Source: Phormidesmis sp963789215
GTDB taxonomy: Bacteria > Cyanobacteriota > Cyanobacteriia > Phormidesmidales > Phormidesmidaceae
Assembly: GCA_963789215.1 (NCBI GenBank)
Contig: CAWBJY010000013.1
Location: 248,001-312,000 of the forward strand
Reading direction: 5' to 3'
Length of the DNA stretch: 64,000 bases
The position numbers and the translations under genes were made by a program. How positions within the stretch are numbered: position 1 is the stretch's first letter; each line of letters begins with the position of its first letter. Below the pieces are notes generated by a model. The model worked only from the letters and a program-made list of their open reading frames with translations. It made no database searches and had not been told where the DNA came from. Of this stretch, positions 24,319 through 32,749 are shown in pieces.

Positions 24319-25130
24319 TGTCTGCCGCTGGAGATTTTATTCCGTCAAATGACGCCGACTTTATTGACGAACCCCTAAATCCCGTGGTGTTCGGCATCGA
24401 GCTATCGCCACAGATCATCGGGATTATGATTGCGATTCTAGGGCTAGCCGGCGTGGGCTATCTGTTCGTTAAAGTAGTGCAGCCCGTAGCCGCAGCGAAT
24501 GCAACGCTGCGCGCAGATATCGCGGCCAAAGAAGGTCAGCTAGTCTCGCAGGCCCAACAGCTACAGAACATCGCCAAGCTAGAAGCCGAGTTAGAAGCCG
24601 CGATGCAAAGGCGGCGAAACGTTTACTCGCTCTTTGCCAACGAAAAGACGATGGATACGCTGCTGCTAGATATTAACCAGCGAATTGAAAGCAGCAATGC
24701 TTCACTAGGCGGTGTTCGCAACCAGGTCCTTAGCCGAGGCATCCCGGCCATTTTAGTAGACGCTCAGCTCAGGTCGTTTACGCCCGGAGAGAAAGTAGTG
24801 GTAGCAGATAGCTCTTTAGGCGATGGGGTAAACGGCAAGCTGCGTAAAGAAACCTACTCTGTTCAGTTCTCTGGAGACTTTGCCCAAACTCAGTCCATTT
24901 TGCGCAATTTAGAACGCCTAGAACCGTTGCTAATGGTACGCAATTTCCAAATTGCGAGCGGCGAAGTGGTTCCAGAGACCGTCATCGGCTCGGGCGGTCA
25001 GGTCGTTATTCAGCCTAAGACGCCGATTACAACTTCGTTTGAGATAGATGCGCTGATGCCAACGGCCAACGCCGATGTGCCACCTGATGTATCTGCGCCG
25101 GTTGTAGAGGAGGTTGTAGAAGGCGAGTAA
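24318..25130 (+). CDS. pilO: Type IV pilus assembly protein PilO
   Basis: This 270-residue bitopic protein has a transmembrane helix (about 33-54, IIGIMIAILGLAGVGYLFV), a coiled-coil (60-105) and a C-terminal periplasmic domain. PilO pairs with PilN to hold the pilus base. It overlaps pilN by one base. The last 25 residues are Pro/Val/Glu-rich (APVVEEVVEGE). Cyanobacteria usually have no separate pilP; none occurs before pilQ here, and I cannot tell whether this tail replaces it. Confidence 0.9.
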   Translation: MSAAGDFIPSNDADFIDEPLNPVVFGIELSPQIIGIMIAILGLAGVGYLFVKVVQPVAAANATLRADIAAKEGQLVSQAQQLQNIAKLEAELEAAMQRRRNVYSLFANEKTMDTLLLDINQRIESSNASLGGVRNQVLSRGIPAILVDAQLRSFTPGEKVVVADSSLGDGVNGKLRKETYSVQFSGDFAQTQSILRNLERLEPLLMVRNFQIASGEVVPETVIGSGGQVVIQPKTPITTSFEIDALMPTANADVPPDVSAPVVEEVVEGE

Positions 25131-25209
25131 CTAGCTTTTCTACTGCTTTGATGCTCAACGTTCGTTCGATTCTTTTTCTTTTTCCTAGTTTGTCCTCAAG
25201 GAGTGATCT

Positions 25210-27387
25210 GTGAAACGTCGTCTTAATTTTAGAAGCCTGATGATTAGCGGTGCCTTAGCCGCTGTCGCTGGCCCTCTAGCTATAGCTTCATCTGCTAGTG
25301 CCAAGACCGTCGTGGAAGGTGTGAACCTGAAAAAGACGCGAGCAGGATTATCTCTATCGCTCAAAACCTCTGGAGATACGCCTCAAGTCATAACGGCTCG
25401 TTCTGGCAAAACTTTGCAAGCTGACATTGCTCACGCTCAGTTAGATCTAAATGAGGGCGAAAGCTTTACTCAAAAGAATCCTTCTGCGGGTATTAAGTCA
25501 GTGACGTTGAAGTCACTAGGTGCTGACAAGGTACGTTTGACAGTAGAAGGCAACGGTAAAGCGCCGATCGGTGAGATTGAGAAAACGTCCAAGGCTGGCG
25601 TAAGTCTCTCTCTTGATACTCGCGCAGGTGCTAAGGCCGTTCCGTCCGCGCTACCAGAGGCTATCAAGACGATTCCGGCTGAATCGGAGACCTCTACTGA
25701 ATCGGGAATCTCCACTGAATCGGCGGCTCCAGCGGTCATTGAACCCTTTAAGCTGGCTCAGCAGAATGAAGAGGTGCCCGATATTTTGGTGCCGAATCCA
25801 GAAGTTATTATTGACGGCGCACCCGTAGCTGCACCCTCACTCAATGCTGCGCCTCCGTTCCTACCTAGAGCGATCGCACCTCCCGTAGGCGACCTCTCGG
25901 TATCTGATATCGACGCTACTTTAGATTTGATTGATTTAGGAACAGCTGAGCGAGTGCCTCGGCTGGTTTTACGAGACGCTTCTGCGCGTGAAGTGCTGTC
26001 GCTATTAGCTCGTGCCGCTGGGCTGAACTTGGCCTTTACCAGTGCGGAAGAAGGCGAAGCTGCGGAAGATGTGCGCGTTTCGCTAGACATTGAAAACGAG
26101 CCTGTTCAAAACGTATTCAACTATGTGCTTCAGCTTTCTGGCCTAGAAGCGAACAAGGTCGGGCGCACTATATTCGTCGGGCCTCAGCTACCGAATAGTG
26201 CTCGCAACGTGTTGGTTCGCAGCGTTCGGTTAAACCAGGTCGATGTAAGCGTTGCGCTGAATTTCTTGGTAGCCATGGGCGCTGAGACAGCAGTATCGCG
26301 CGATCGCCTAGTCACCAGCGTTAACGCAGTAGAAGTCGGCGGCGGTACAGACGTAACAGAAACTCAATCTACGACCGAATCGAGAGTAGAAAACCAAAGA
26401 GCAGATTTTGAAGATTCGAATCCACTGCTAAGAGGATTGCAAGTTATTGGAGACGAGCGAACAAATTCTCTAACGTTAGTCGGTACGCCCCGTCAAATTG
26501 AAATTGCCTCAGCTCAGCTCATTCAGCTCGACCTACGCCGCCGTCAGGTAGCGGTTAACCTGCGCGTAATCGACGTCAACCTAAACGCACTAGATGCTTT
26601 TGGTACTAGCTTCTCGTTTGGCGCGGGCAACACAAACGTGACGCAAACAGGTGGCCTAGGACTCATCAACCTAGGCGAATCATATCCCAACTTCACAGGG
26701 CTAAACCCATCTCAAGTAGGCCGTAGTCTAGCAGGCATTGCAAGCGGCGGTGCGATCAATTTAGCAACGCAGTTTTTAGCACAGCTACAAGCTGTTGTGA
26801 CGAATGGCCAAGCGAAAATCGTAACCGATCCAACGTTAGTCGTTCAAGAAGGCCAAACCGCCGCTGTACAGCTCACTCAAGAGGTCATCACGAACATTAC
26901 TATCGACCGAGAGACAACCGACGCTGGTATTTTGACAACAACAACGTTTGAGAAAGCAGACGCCGGGTTAAACCTACAGGTACAAATCGACCAAATTGAC
27001 GACAACGGCTTTGTAAACCTGTCTGTAGCACCTTCTATCTCTGCGCCTACAGATGAATTTCAAATTGGCGATCAAGGAACAGCTATCCTACTCTCCAAGC
27101 GGCAGCTTACTTCGGGTCAAGTGCGGGTAAGAGACGGTCAAACGCTGGTGCTCTCAGGAATTATTCAAGAATCCGATAGAGTCACCACGTCTAAAGTCCC
27201 TTTGCTTGGAGATATTCCATTACTAGGCGCACTGTTTAGAAGCACTAGTCGAAACAACGACCGTCGCGAGCTGATTGTGCTTCTAACGCCTCAGATATTG
27301 GACGATTCCGATGCGAGCGTCTATGGCTATCGCTATCAACCCGGTGAGGATGTACAACAACTCCTAGAAGATAGAGAAGCGCAGTAG
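25210..27387 (+). CDS. pilQ: Type IV pilus secretin PilQ
   Basis: This 725-residue outer-membrane secretin has a signal peptide (cleavage likely after SSASA), an AMIN domain (about 30-130) that binds peptidoglycan, a Ser/Glu/Pro linker, then N0/N1 domains with VSLDIENEPVQNVFNYVLQLSGL. The secretin domain follows, with GGAINLATQFLAQLQAVVTNGQAKIV and the gate/signature region LSGIIQESD and KVPLLGDIPLLGALFRS (given in pieces). It forms the pore for pilus exit, needed for motility and DNA uptake. It is the last gene of the pilMNOQ operon, 79 bases after pilO, and is followed by a terminator. Confidence 0.96.
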   Translation: MKRRLNFRSLMISGALAAVAGPLAIASSASAKTVVEGVNLKKTRAGLSLSLKTSGDTPQVITARSGKTLQADIAHAQLDLNEGESFTQKNPSAGIKSVTLKSLGADKVRLTVEGNGKAPIGEIEKTSKAGVSLSLDTRAGAKAVPSALPEAIKTIPAESETSTESGISTESAAPAVIEPFKLAQQNEEVPDILVPNPEVIIDGAPVAAPSLNAAPPFLPRAIAPPVGDLSVSDIDATLDLIDLGTAERVPRLVLRDASAREVLSLLARAAGLNLAFTSAEEGEAAEDVRVSLDIENEPVQNVFNYVLQLSGLEANKVGRTIFVGPQLPNSARNVLVRSVRLNQVDVSVALNFLVAMGAETAVSRDRLVTSVNAVEVGGGTDVTETQSTTESRVENQRADFEDSNPLLRGLQVIGDERTNSLTLVGTPRQIEIASAQLIQLDLRRRQVAVNLRVIDVNLNALDAFGTSFSFGAGNTNVTQTGGLGLINLGESYPNFTGLNPSQVGRSLAGIASGGAINLATQFLAQLQAVVTNGQAKIVTDPTLVVQEGQTAAVQLTQEVITNITIDRETTDAGILTTTTFEKADAGLNLQVQIDQIDDNGFVNLSVAPSISAPTDEFQIGDQGTAILLSKRQLTSGQVRVRDGQTLVLSGIIQESDRVTTSKVPLLGDIPLLGALFRSTSRNNDRRELIVLLTPQILDDSDASVYGYRYQPGEDVQQLLEDREAQ

Positions 27388-27747
27388 ACAGAGGTTTCTA
27401 GCGCCTTATCAAAGAATATGACTAAAAAAGCCAACGTTTTCTGAAAAATTTAGAAGGCGTCGGCTTTTTGTCAAGTCAGAATACTTAATTTTTCTCTCAA
27501 GAACTATGAACTTTCTTGGAAAATCCCCCAAATCCATACAAATTAAAGGTTTTCTCTGTTCATATGGCTCAAGTACCCCTTAGAATGGGGCAGTAAAATT
27601 CATGAGGTTTCAAGGGTTTCAGCGGTCGCTGTTTTTCCTTGCCTTCGCACTTCGGTGGGTGCCTCATGAAAAGTTTAAATTTTGCCATCGGGCAATGTGT
27701 AGTCCACTTAAAATCTGAGTACTCAATCACTCTTCTAGGAGATAAGC
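27388..27747. other. 360-base gap: pilQ terminator and structured leader of HU
   Basis: The left part holds a terminator at 27424-27470. From about 27600 the region can fold: CATGAGG (27601-27607) pairs with CCTCATG (27662-27668), enclosing CAGCGGTCGCTG (27619-27630). This lies 80-150 bases before the HU start and could be a structured 5' leader or small RNA. AGGAG at 27737-27741 is the HU ribosome-binding site. Confidence 0.55.
27424..27470 (+). terminator. Terminator after pilQ
   Basis: AAAAAAGCCAACG near 27424-27436 pairs, with one mismatch, with CGTCGGCTTTTT near 27458-27469. The long loop is A/T-rich and the right arm ends in T residues, as in an intrinsic terminator. Confidence 0.8.
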
Positions 27748-28035
27748 ATGAATAAAGGTGAACTCGTTGATACCGTTGCAGAGAAGTCTTCGGTGACGAA
27801 GAAGCAGGCGGATGCCGTCATTTCTGCAGCCGTAGAGTCCATTATGGAAGCCGTGTCTAAGGGCGAAAAGGTAACTTTGGTGGGCTTTGGCTCATTTGAA
27901 CCGCGCGCTCGTAAAGAACGCGAAGGTCGTAACCCTAAAACTGGCGATACCATGGTAATCCCAGCAACCACTGTCCCTGCGTTTTCTGCGGGCAAGCAGT
28001 TCAAGGAGATGGTTGCGGGTAAAAAGAAGAAGTAA
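27748..28035 (+). CDS. hup: HU-family DNA-binding protein
   Basis: This 95-residue histone-like protein starts MNKGELVDTVAEKSSVTKKQ and carries the HU arm signature GRNPKTGDTMVIPATTVPAF with a KQFKEMV end (split here). HU dimers bend DNA and organise the nucleoid, acting in replication, repair and transcription. Length and all core residues are normal. AGGAG stands seven bases before the ATG. A long possibly structured leader precedes it. Confidence 0.97.
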   Translation: MNKGELVDTVAEKSSVTKKQADAVISAAVESIMEAVSKGEKVTLVGFGSFEPRARKEREGRNPKTGDTMVIPATTVPAFSAGKQFKEMVAGKKKK

Positions 28036-28057
28036 ATCTTCGTTTGCCGATTTCCTT

Positions 28058-29152
28058 ATGATGTCTAGACCCGTTCATGGGGGCAATTTAGCCTGGGCCG
28101 CTGGCTTAGCACACTGCGCTCCTGCCGAACTGCTAGACTTTTCAGCTAGCATCAGTCCGCTTGGGCCACCTCGCTCTGTACGTGAGGCGGTTCAGGCGGA
28201 TTTCTTGTCGGTGCGGAACTATCCCGATCCGGCCTATAAAGATTTGAGCCGAGCGATCGCGCAACATCACAATATCCCTATCGAATCCGTCATGCCCGGC
28301 AACGGCGCAGCAGAATTACTCACTTGGGCGGCAAGAGATTTGGCTCAAATGCAGGCCTGCTTCTGTCTATCGCCAGGGTTCAGCGATTACGACCGGGCGC
28401 TACAAGCTTTTGACGGTGCCCTAACTAAAGTTCCTTGCTTGGATGCGCCAAATTGGCAACAAAGCCTGTTAAGTCAACCTATAGACCTCAAGCAGTGCGG
28501 CCTGTTGCTAAATAATCCTCATAATCCAACCGGCGCATTGTTGGATAGAGAACAAGTGCACTCTGTTGTTTCTCGTTTGGGTTTAGTGGTGGTCGATGAG
28601 GCGTTTATGGATTTTTTGCCGCCTGAGCGATCGCAGAGCGTCATCGACTGGGTAAGTAAGTTTGAGAATTTGGTGGTGATTCGCTCGCTCACGAAGTTTT
28701 ACAGTATGCCGGGGCTGCGGCTAGGCTATGCGATCGCCCAACCTAAAATATTAGAGCGCTGGCAAAAATGGCGAGATCCCTGGTCTGTCAACACACTGGC
28801 AATATCTGCTGGGATTGCAGCGCTGCAAGATACAGCGTTTCAAAGAAAAACTTGGGACTGGCTCTCTACCGCAAACCAGCAGCTATACAATCAGCTTTCA
28901 GCAATATCTGGGCTATCTCCGATGCCAGGTTGCGTAAATTTCTTACTGGTGAGCTGCGAGAAATCGGTAGTGGCACTGCAAGCAGCGTTGCTAAAGCGCC
29001 ATCGAATTTATATTCGCGACTGTATGAGCTTTGATGGATTAGGCGATCGCTATTTTCGAGTAGCGGTAAAGACGCAAGATGAGAATACGCGGTTGGTCAA
29101 GGCGATCGCCGATGTATTGCCGGGTCTGCTTGAGGCAAACGATGGCATCTGA
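28058..29152 (+). CDS. cobD: CobD-like PLP aminotransferase (threonine-phosphate decarboxylase/HisC fold)
   Basis: I place the start at the ATG at 28058 (or the next codon, 28061), because an earlier frame start would overlap HU. The 364-residue product is a class I/II PLP enzyme. It has the aspartate-containing LVVVDEAFMDFL and the PLP lysine in SLTKFYSMPGLRLGYA. The N-terminal HGGNLAWAAGL and LDFSASISPLGPP is the CobD hallmark. CobD decarboxylates L-threonine phosphate to the aminopropanol linker of cobalamin; this organism class makes pseudocobalamin, so the exact substrate is uncertain. It overlaps the next gene by 11 bases. A degraded corrinoid adenosyltransferase lies 2 kb away. Confidence 0.85.
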   Translation: MMSRPVHGGNLAWAAGLAHCAPAELLDFSASISPLGPPRSVREAVQADFLSVRNYPDPAYKDLSRAIAQHHNIPIESVMPGNGAAELLTWAARDLAQMQACFCLSPGFSDYDRALQAFDGALTKVPCLDAPNWQQSLLSQPIDLKQCGLLLNNPHNPTGALLDREQVHSVVSRLGLVVVDEAFMDFLPPERSQSVIDWVSKFENLVVIRSLTKFYSMPGLRLGYAIAQPKILERWQKWRDPWSVNTLAISAGIAALQDTAFQRKTWDWLSTANQQLYNQLSAISGLSPMPGCVNFLLVSCEKSVVALQAALLKRHRIYIRDCMSFDGLGDRYFRVAVKTQDENTRLVKAIADVLPGLLEANDGI

Positions 29153-30473
29153 CTACGATCTGGTCATCTTGGGCGGCGGACGAGAAGGACGAATCGCGGC
29201 GATGACAGCCGTCGGCTATGGCGCTCGAGTGGCGCTCGTAGAACCGCCAGGACTTTTTGACGACGGGCAAAGGCAAAAATTCTTGCTGTTGGGTTTGCAA
29301 CAGTTAGGCCAGGTAAAGCGACGGCAGGCGGTCGGGGAATGGTTTGGCTATAAAAAGGCGACAGGGTCCTTGACTTGGCCAGCATTAATCGCTTGGAGCC
29401 AAATTGCAGCCGAGTCTGAGTCCACGCTTTCGGTTGCAAGACTGAGCGCTAGCGGCGTGGACGTAGTGCTAGAGCGGCCAGCGCGTTTGTCACAGCGAAT
29501 GGTGGTAACAACAGAGCACAGGCGACTAAGCGCTCGAGGTGCGATCGCGGCCTATGGGCGAGTTCCCTTTGCAATGCCACTGCTAGCCTCTTCTACGCTG
29601 CCTGAGGCCGTGAACGTAGTAGGCGGCTCTATATTGGCAATTGCTTGGGCTGAAGCCCTAGCAGCCGTAGGCGTAGACGTGCGGCTGGTTCCTACGCGAG
29701 TGTCATCAGGCCAGAATATGCCTGCAAGATGGCTGATACTACCGGAGGCAGACAAAGATATAAGGCGATTAGTGCGATCGCAGCTTATAGCGGCAGGCAT
29801 CGAAATTACACCCACTACCCACGGCGATCGTTTCACTTTAAACGTAGAGCCAGGAGAACCCGCCTTAACCCTGCCTGATTTTGCAAACAAATCAACCCAA
29901 TCTTCTTATTTGAGCGTCAACCATAAGCTGCAAACAGCGCATCCTCGCCTATTCGCCTGCGGCTCAGCGATAGATCAGTCTGTAAATGCGCACTCGGCTG
30001 AGTATGAAACTAGGCTTGCCGTTAAGAATGCGCTATTTTTGCCCCAAGAAAACGTGGACTATCGCGCTGTTGTTCAAGGATACGACCGCTATACTTGCGT
30101 GGGAATGACCGAGGCCAAGGCCATGCGTCAATACGGCATTGTGAAAACACAGGTGCTAACCGCAAGTAGCGCAGGTAGTACCGATCTAAGTCGCGTTAGC
30201 CCGCTACCGATGTATTGCAAGCTGGTTGTAGTAAGCGATCGCTTAATGGGCGTTCATCTATTGGGCGAAGGGGCCGAAGGGCTAGCCTGTTTGCTCTCGA
30301 AGTGGGTAGGCAAGCCCCTTGCAGATTTAGATGACGGCAGCTTGAGTGGGCAGGGACTGGTGAAGCTGGTTGCAGAGTGTGTGGTGCGATCGCGTCAGTC
30401 ACGCTGGCAGATTGGGCATTGGCGACGAGACTGGGCTGAAAACTGGTTCAACTGGCGGCGTAGTCGAAGCTAA
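29142..30473 (+). CDS. FAD/NAD-linked oxidoreductase lacking the redox cysteine pair
   Basis: I start at the ATG at 29142, inside the end of cobD, because MASDYDLVILGGGREGRIAAM gives an FAD-binding Rossmann start directly. The 443-residue protein has the overall order of the pyridine nucleotide-disulfide oxidoreductase family: an FAD loop, the EPPG turn, an NAD-binding region (VVGGSILAIAWAEAL), an FAD-binding FACGSAID, and a C-terminal dimer domain (VVVSDRLMGVHLLGEGAEGL in pieces). The usual CxxxxC redox motif after the first loop is absent: the region reads PPGLFDDGQRQKFLLLG. It is therefore not a standard disulfide reductase. Function unknown. Confidence 0.8.
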   Translation: MASDYDLVILGGGREGRIAAMTAVGYGARVALVEPPGLFDDGQRQKFLLLGLQQLGQVKRRQAVGEWFGYKKATGSLTWPALIAWSQIAAESESTLSVARLSASGVDVVLERPARLSQRMVVTTEHRRLSARGAIAAYGRVPFAMPLLASSTLPEAVNVVGGSILAIAWAEALAAVGVDVRLVPTRVSSGQNMPARWLILPEADKDIRRLVRSQLIAAGIEITPTTHGDRFTLNVEPGEPALTLPDFANKSTQSSYLSVNHKLQTAHPRLFACGSAIDQSVNAHSAEYETRLAVKNALFLPQENVDYRAVVQGYDRYTCVGMTEAKAMRQYGIVKTQVLTASSAGSTDLSRVSPLPMYCKLVVVSDRLMGVHLLGEGAEGLACLLSKWVGKPLADLDDGSLSGQGLVKLVAECVVRSRQSRWQIGHWRRDWAENWFNWRRSRS

Positions 30474-30503
30474 TTTTGTTTGCCTTCTATAACTGTATGC
30501 AAA

Positions 30504-31103
30504 CTATATGCGAGCAATCGTCACCGCTTCTGGCTGGTCTTGATATTTACCGCGTCGAGTTTCGTAGCTCACCTGACAAGGCTCGCCTTCTAAAAACAGA
30601 AGCTGAACAACACCCTCATTTGCGTAAATGCGGCAGTCAGCGCTAGAAGAGTTTGAGAATTCTAAGGTCAGATAGCCGCGCCATCCGGCTTCGGCAGGCG
30701 TGAGGTTGGCAATAATGCCGCAGCGAGCATAGGTGCTTTTACCAATGCAGATAGTGGTGATGTTATTAGGCATTTGCAGTCGCTCTAGTGCCACGCCAAG
30801 GCCGTAGGAGTGGGCAGGCAAAATGAAGTAACTGCCGTTCTCGTCTTCTCGAAGTTTGCTGGGTTCTAAGTTTTCAGGATTAAAATTTTTGGGATCAATG
30901 ACGGTGCCCGGCACGTGGCGAAAGATCCGAAACTCTTTGGACGATAGGCGAATATCGTAGCCGTAAGAAGAAAGGCCGTAGCTGATGACGGGCGTTTCGT
31001 GGCCGTGAGTAGGAAGCTGAACTCGGCGAACAAGCGCAGGCTCAAAGGGTTCGATTAAGCCTTCGCTCGCAGCTTGTTTGATCCAAACGTCATTTTTGAT
31101 CAT
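30504..31103 (-). CDS. dcd: dCTP deaminase
   Basis: This 199-residue enzyme deaminates dCTP to dUTP, feeding thymidylate synthesis. The N-terminal MIKNDVWI, the YGLSSYGYDIRLS stretch, the ICIGKSTYARCGI segment and the catalytic-site TPAEAGWRGYLTLEFSNSS (in pieces) match the trimeric Dcd fold, with the active-site Glu in TPAE. Length is normal. It is convergent with the flavoprotein gene and separated from the next minus-strand gene by a 17-bp triple repeat. Confidence 0.95.
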   Translation of the reverse strand: MIKNDVWIKQAASEGLIEPFEPALVRRVQLPTHGHETPVISYGLSSYGYDIRLSSKEFRIFRHVPGTVIDPKNFNPENLEPSKLREDENGSYFILPAHSYGLGVALERLQMPNNITTICIGKSTYARCGIIANLTPAEAGWRGYLTLEFSNSSSADCRIYANEGVVQLLFLEGEPCQVSYETRRGKYQDQPEAVTIARI

Positions 31104-31121
31104 GGGATGGTTCTTCTAATG

Positions 31122-31172
31122 GCTTAAAGAATATGCGAGCTTAAGAAATATGCGAGCTTAAGGAATATGCAG
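31122..31172. repeat. 17-bp tandem triplication filling an intergenic gap
   Basis: Three near-identical 17-bp units (GCTTAAGAAATATGCGA and one- to three-base variants) occupy 51 of the 71 bases between dcd and the next gene, ending two bases before the stop codon region at 31175. Confidence 0.9.
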
Positions 31173-31174
31173 GC

Positions 31175-31726
31175 TTAGACGACGAAGTTACGACGAAATT
31201 CTGTGACCTGATCGGCTACATCTAGCAGCGACTTTGGCATTTGCGGCCCAGTCAAGATGATATCTACGTGGGATGGGCGGTCTTTCATCATGTTTAAGAC
31301 CTCGTTTTCTTTAATCAGTCCAAAATCTACGGCTAAACTCAGTTCGTCTAAAACGACCAAACCGTAAGCGCCTCCTTTAACCGCTATCTGCGTGTGCTCC
31401 CAAATCTTTTGCAGAGCCGCATTCGTTTTTTCGCTAACGTCTGGATTGCTGATGCATTCTGGCGCATCGAAGCGAATCCAGGAAAGGTTTTGACCCATTT
31501 GCATTGGGTTCTCTGGCCCTTGATTGAGTCCGCCTTTGAGAAACTGTACGACTAGCACAGGCAGTCCCTGCTCTGCGACGCGCATAGACTGCACCATCAC
31601 GTTGGTAAAGAAGGTGCGGTGCGGCGAAGTAAAAATTTGCACGGTGCCTTCAATCGCGCGGAGCAGAGGATGACGAATCGGCGGAGTAAGAGGGCCACCA
31701 GGAAGAGTTCTAAGCTGAGAAACCAT
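31175..31726 (-). CDS. Corrinoid adenosyltransferase-like protein with degenerate P-loop
   Basis: This 183-residue protein has the CobO/BtuR order: a VQIF strand near residue 29, VLVVQFLKGG near 56, a VVLDELSLAV acidic strand near 125 and DIILTGPQMPKSLLDVADQVTEFR at the end (in pieces). The family transfers adenosyl from ATP to cob(I)alamin. The normal P-loop (GDGKGKTT) is replaced here by SPHRTFFTN at about 34-42, with all Gly and Lys residues lost. ATP binding in the usual way is therefore unlikely. It may be a non-catalytic member kept for another role, as P-loop-like proteins of this kind may occur in other cyanobacteria. Confidence 0.82.
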   Translation of the reverse strand: MVSQLRTLPGGPLTPPIRHPLLRAIEGTVQIFTSPHRTFFTNVMVQSMRVAEQGLPVLVVQFLKGGLNQGPENPMQMGQNLSWIRFDAPECISNPDVSEKTNAALQKIWEHTQIAVKGGAYGLVVLDELSLAVDFGLIKENEVLNMMKDRPSHVDIILTGPQMPKSLLDVADQVTEFRRNFVV

Positions 31727-31933
31727 AGGATACGGTTGACGATATCTAGTAACGATATATCTAGTTAGACGCTAAAGGTAGTGTAGTAGCTGCCATACGC
31801 TCAGAATAATACGCTATATGTCTGAAAATTAAAATCTGTTCTAAGCGTTTCAAGCCGAGTTACAAACGGCCAGCTTTTGGGATGGGCAAATGCTGTAGTC
31901 TGAGGCTTGAATTGTATTCGGTGGGTTTAAGCG

Positions 31934-32650
31934 ATGTGGGAACGTCCTGATGGTCGAAAGGCAGATGAGCTGAGACCGGTGAAGTTTGAGCGCGGGTTTA
32001 CTCGCTATGCGGCAGGCTCGGTGCTGGCGCACTGCGGAAATACGCGGGTGCTGTGTACGGCATCGGTGAGCGAGAGCGTGCCGGGTTGGATGAAGGGCAG
32101 AGGGAAGGGCTGGCTGACGGCGGAGTATCGGATGCTGCCGGGGGCAACGCATACGCGCAAGTCGCGAGAGCTGATGAAGCTGTCCGGCCGGACGCAGGAA
32201 ATTCAAAGGCTAATTGGGCGGAGCTTGCGCTCGGCGCTCGATATGAAGGCGCTAGGCGAGCGGATGATTACAATTGATGCGGACGTGCTACAGGCGGATG
32301 GGGGGACGCGGACGACTTCGATTACCGGGGCGTATGTAGCCTTGGAAGAGGCGATCGCACAGTTAATCTCACAGGGCCAGCTCACCGCCTCACCGATTCG
32401 CCATCAAATTGCGGCCATTTCCGTCGGTTTGCTCGAAGGCGATCCGTTTTTAGACCTTAATTACCCTGAAGATTTTGCGGCAGATATTGACTTTAACGTG
32501 GTGATGAACGAGAAGCTGGAGTTTGTGGAGATGCAGGGAACGGCAGAAGCCGGGAGCTTTACGCGATCGCAGCTCAACGGCATGTTGGACTACGCCGAAA
32601 AGGGCATTGGCGAGCTAATGCAGCTACAGAAAGCTGCGCTAAAAGAATGA
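31934..32650 (+). CDS. rph: RNase PH
   Basis: This 238-residue phosphorolytic exoribonuclease trims tRNA 3' ends, releasing nucleoside diphosphates. It starts MWERPDGRKADELRPV, and has RSLRSALDM near residue 100, the DADVLQADGGTRTTSITGA core (in pieces), and the C-terminal QGTAEAGSFTRSQL typical of RNase PH. Length is normal. It stands alone on the plus strand, followed by ubiD. Confidence 0.96.
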   Translation: MWERPDGRKADELRPVKFERGFTRYAAGSVLAHCGNTRVLCTASVSESVPGWMKGRGKGWLTAEYRMLPGATHTRKSRELMKLSGRTQEIQRLIGRSLRSALDMKALGERMITIDADVLQADGGTRTTSITGAYVALEEAIAQLISQGQLTASPIRHQIAAISVGLLEGDPFLDLNYPEDFAADIDFNVVMNEKLEFVEMQGTAEAGSFTRSQLNGMLDYAEKGIGELMQLQKAALKE

Positions 32651-32749
32651 TATTGCCAGCTATCTACAAGTTCTGCCAAACGAAAACGGGTTAATACCGA
32701 CGAGAAGTGTTAAATTCCCTGATAGTTATTGGTTAAAGCGCTTTTCATT

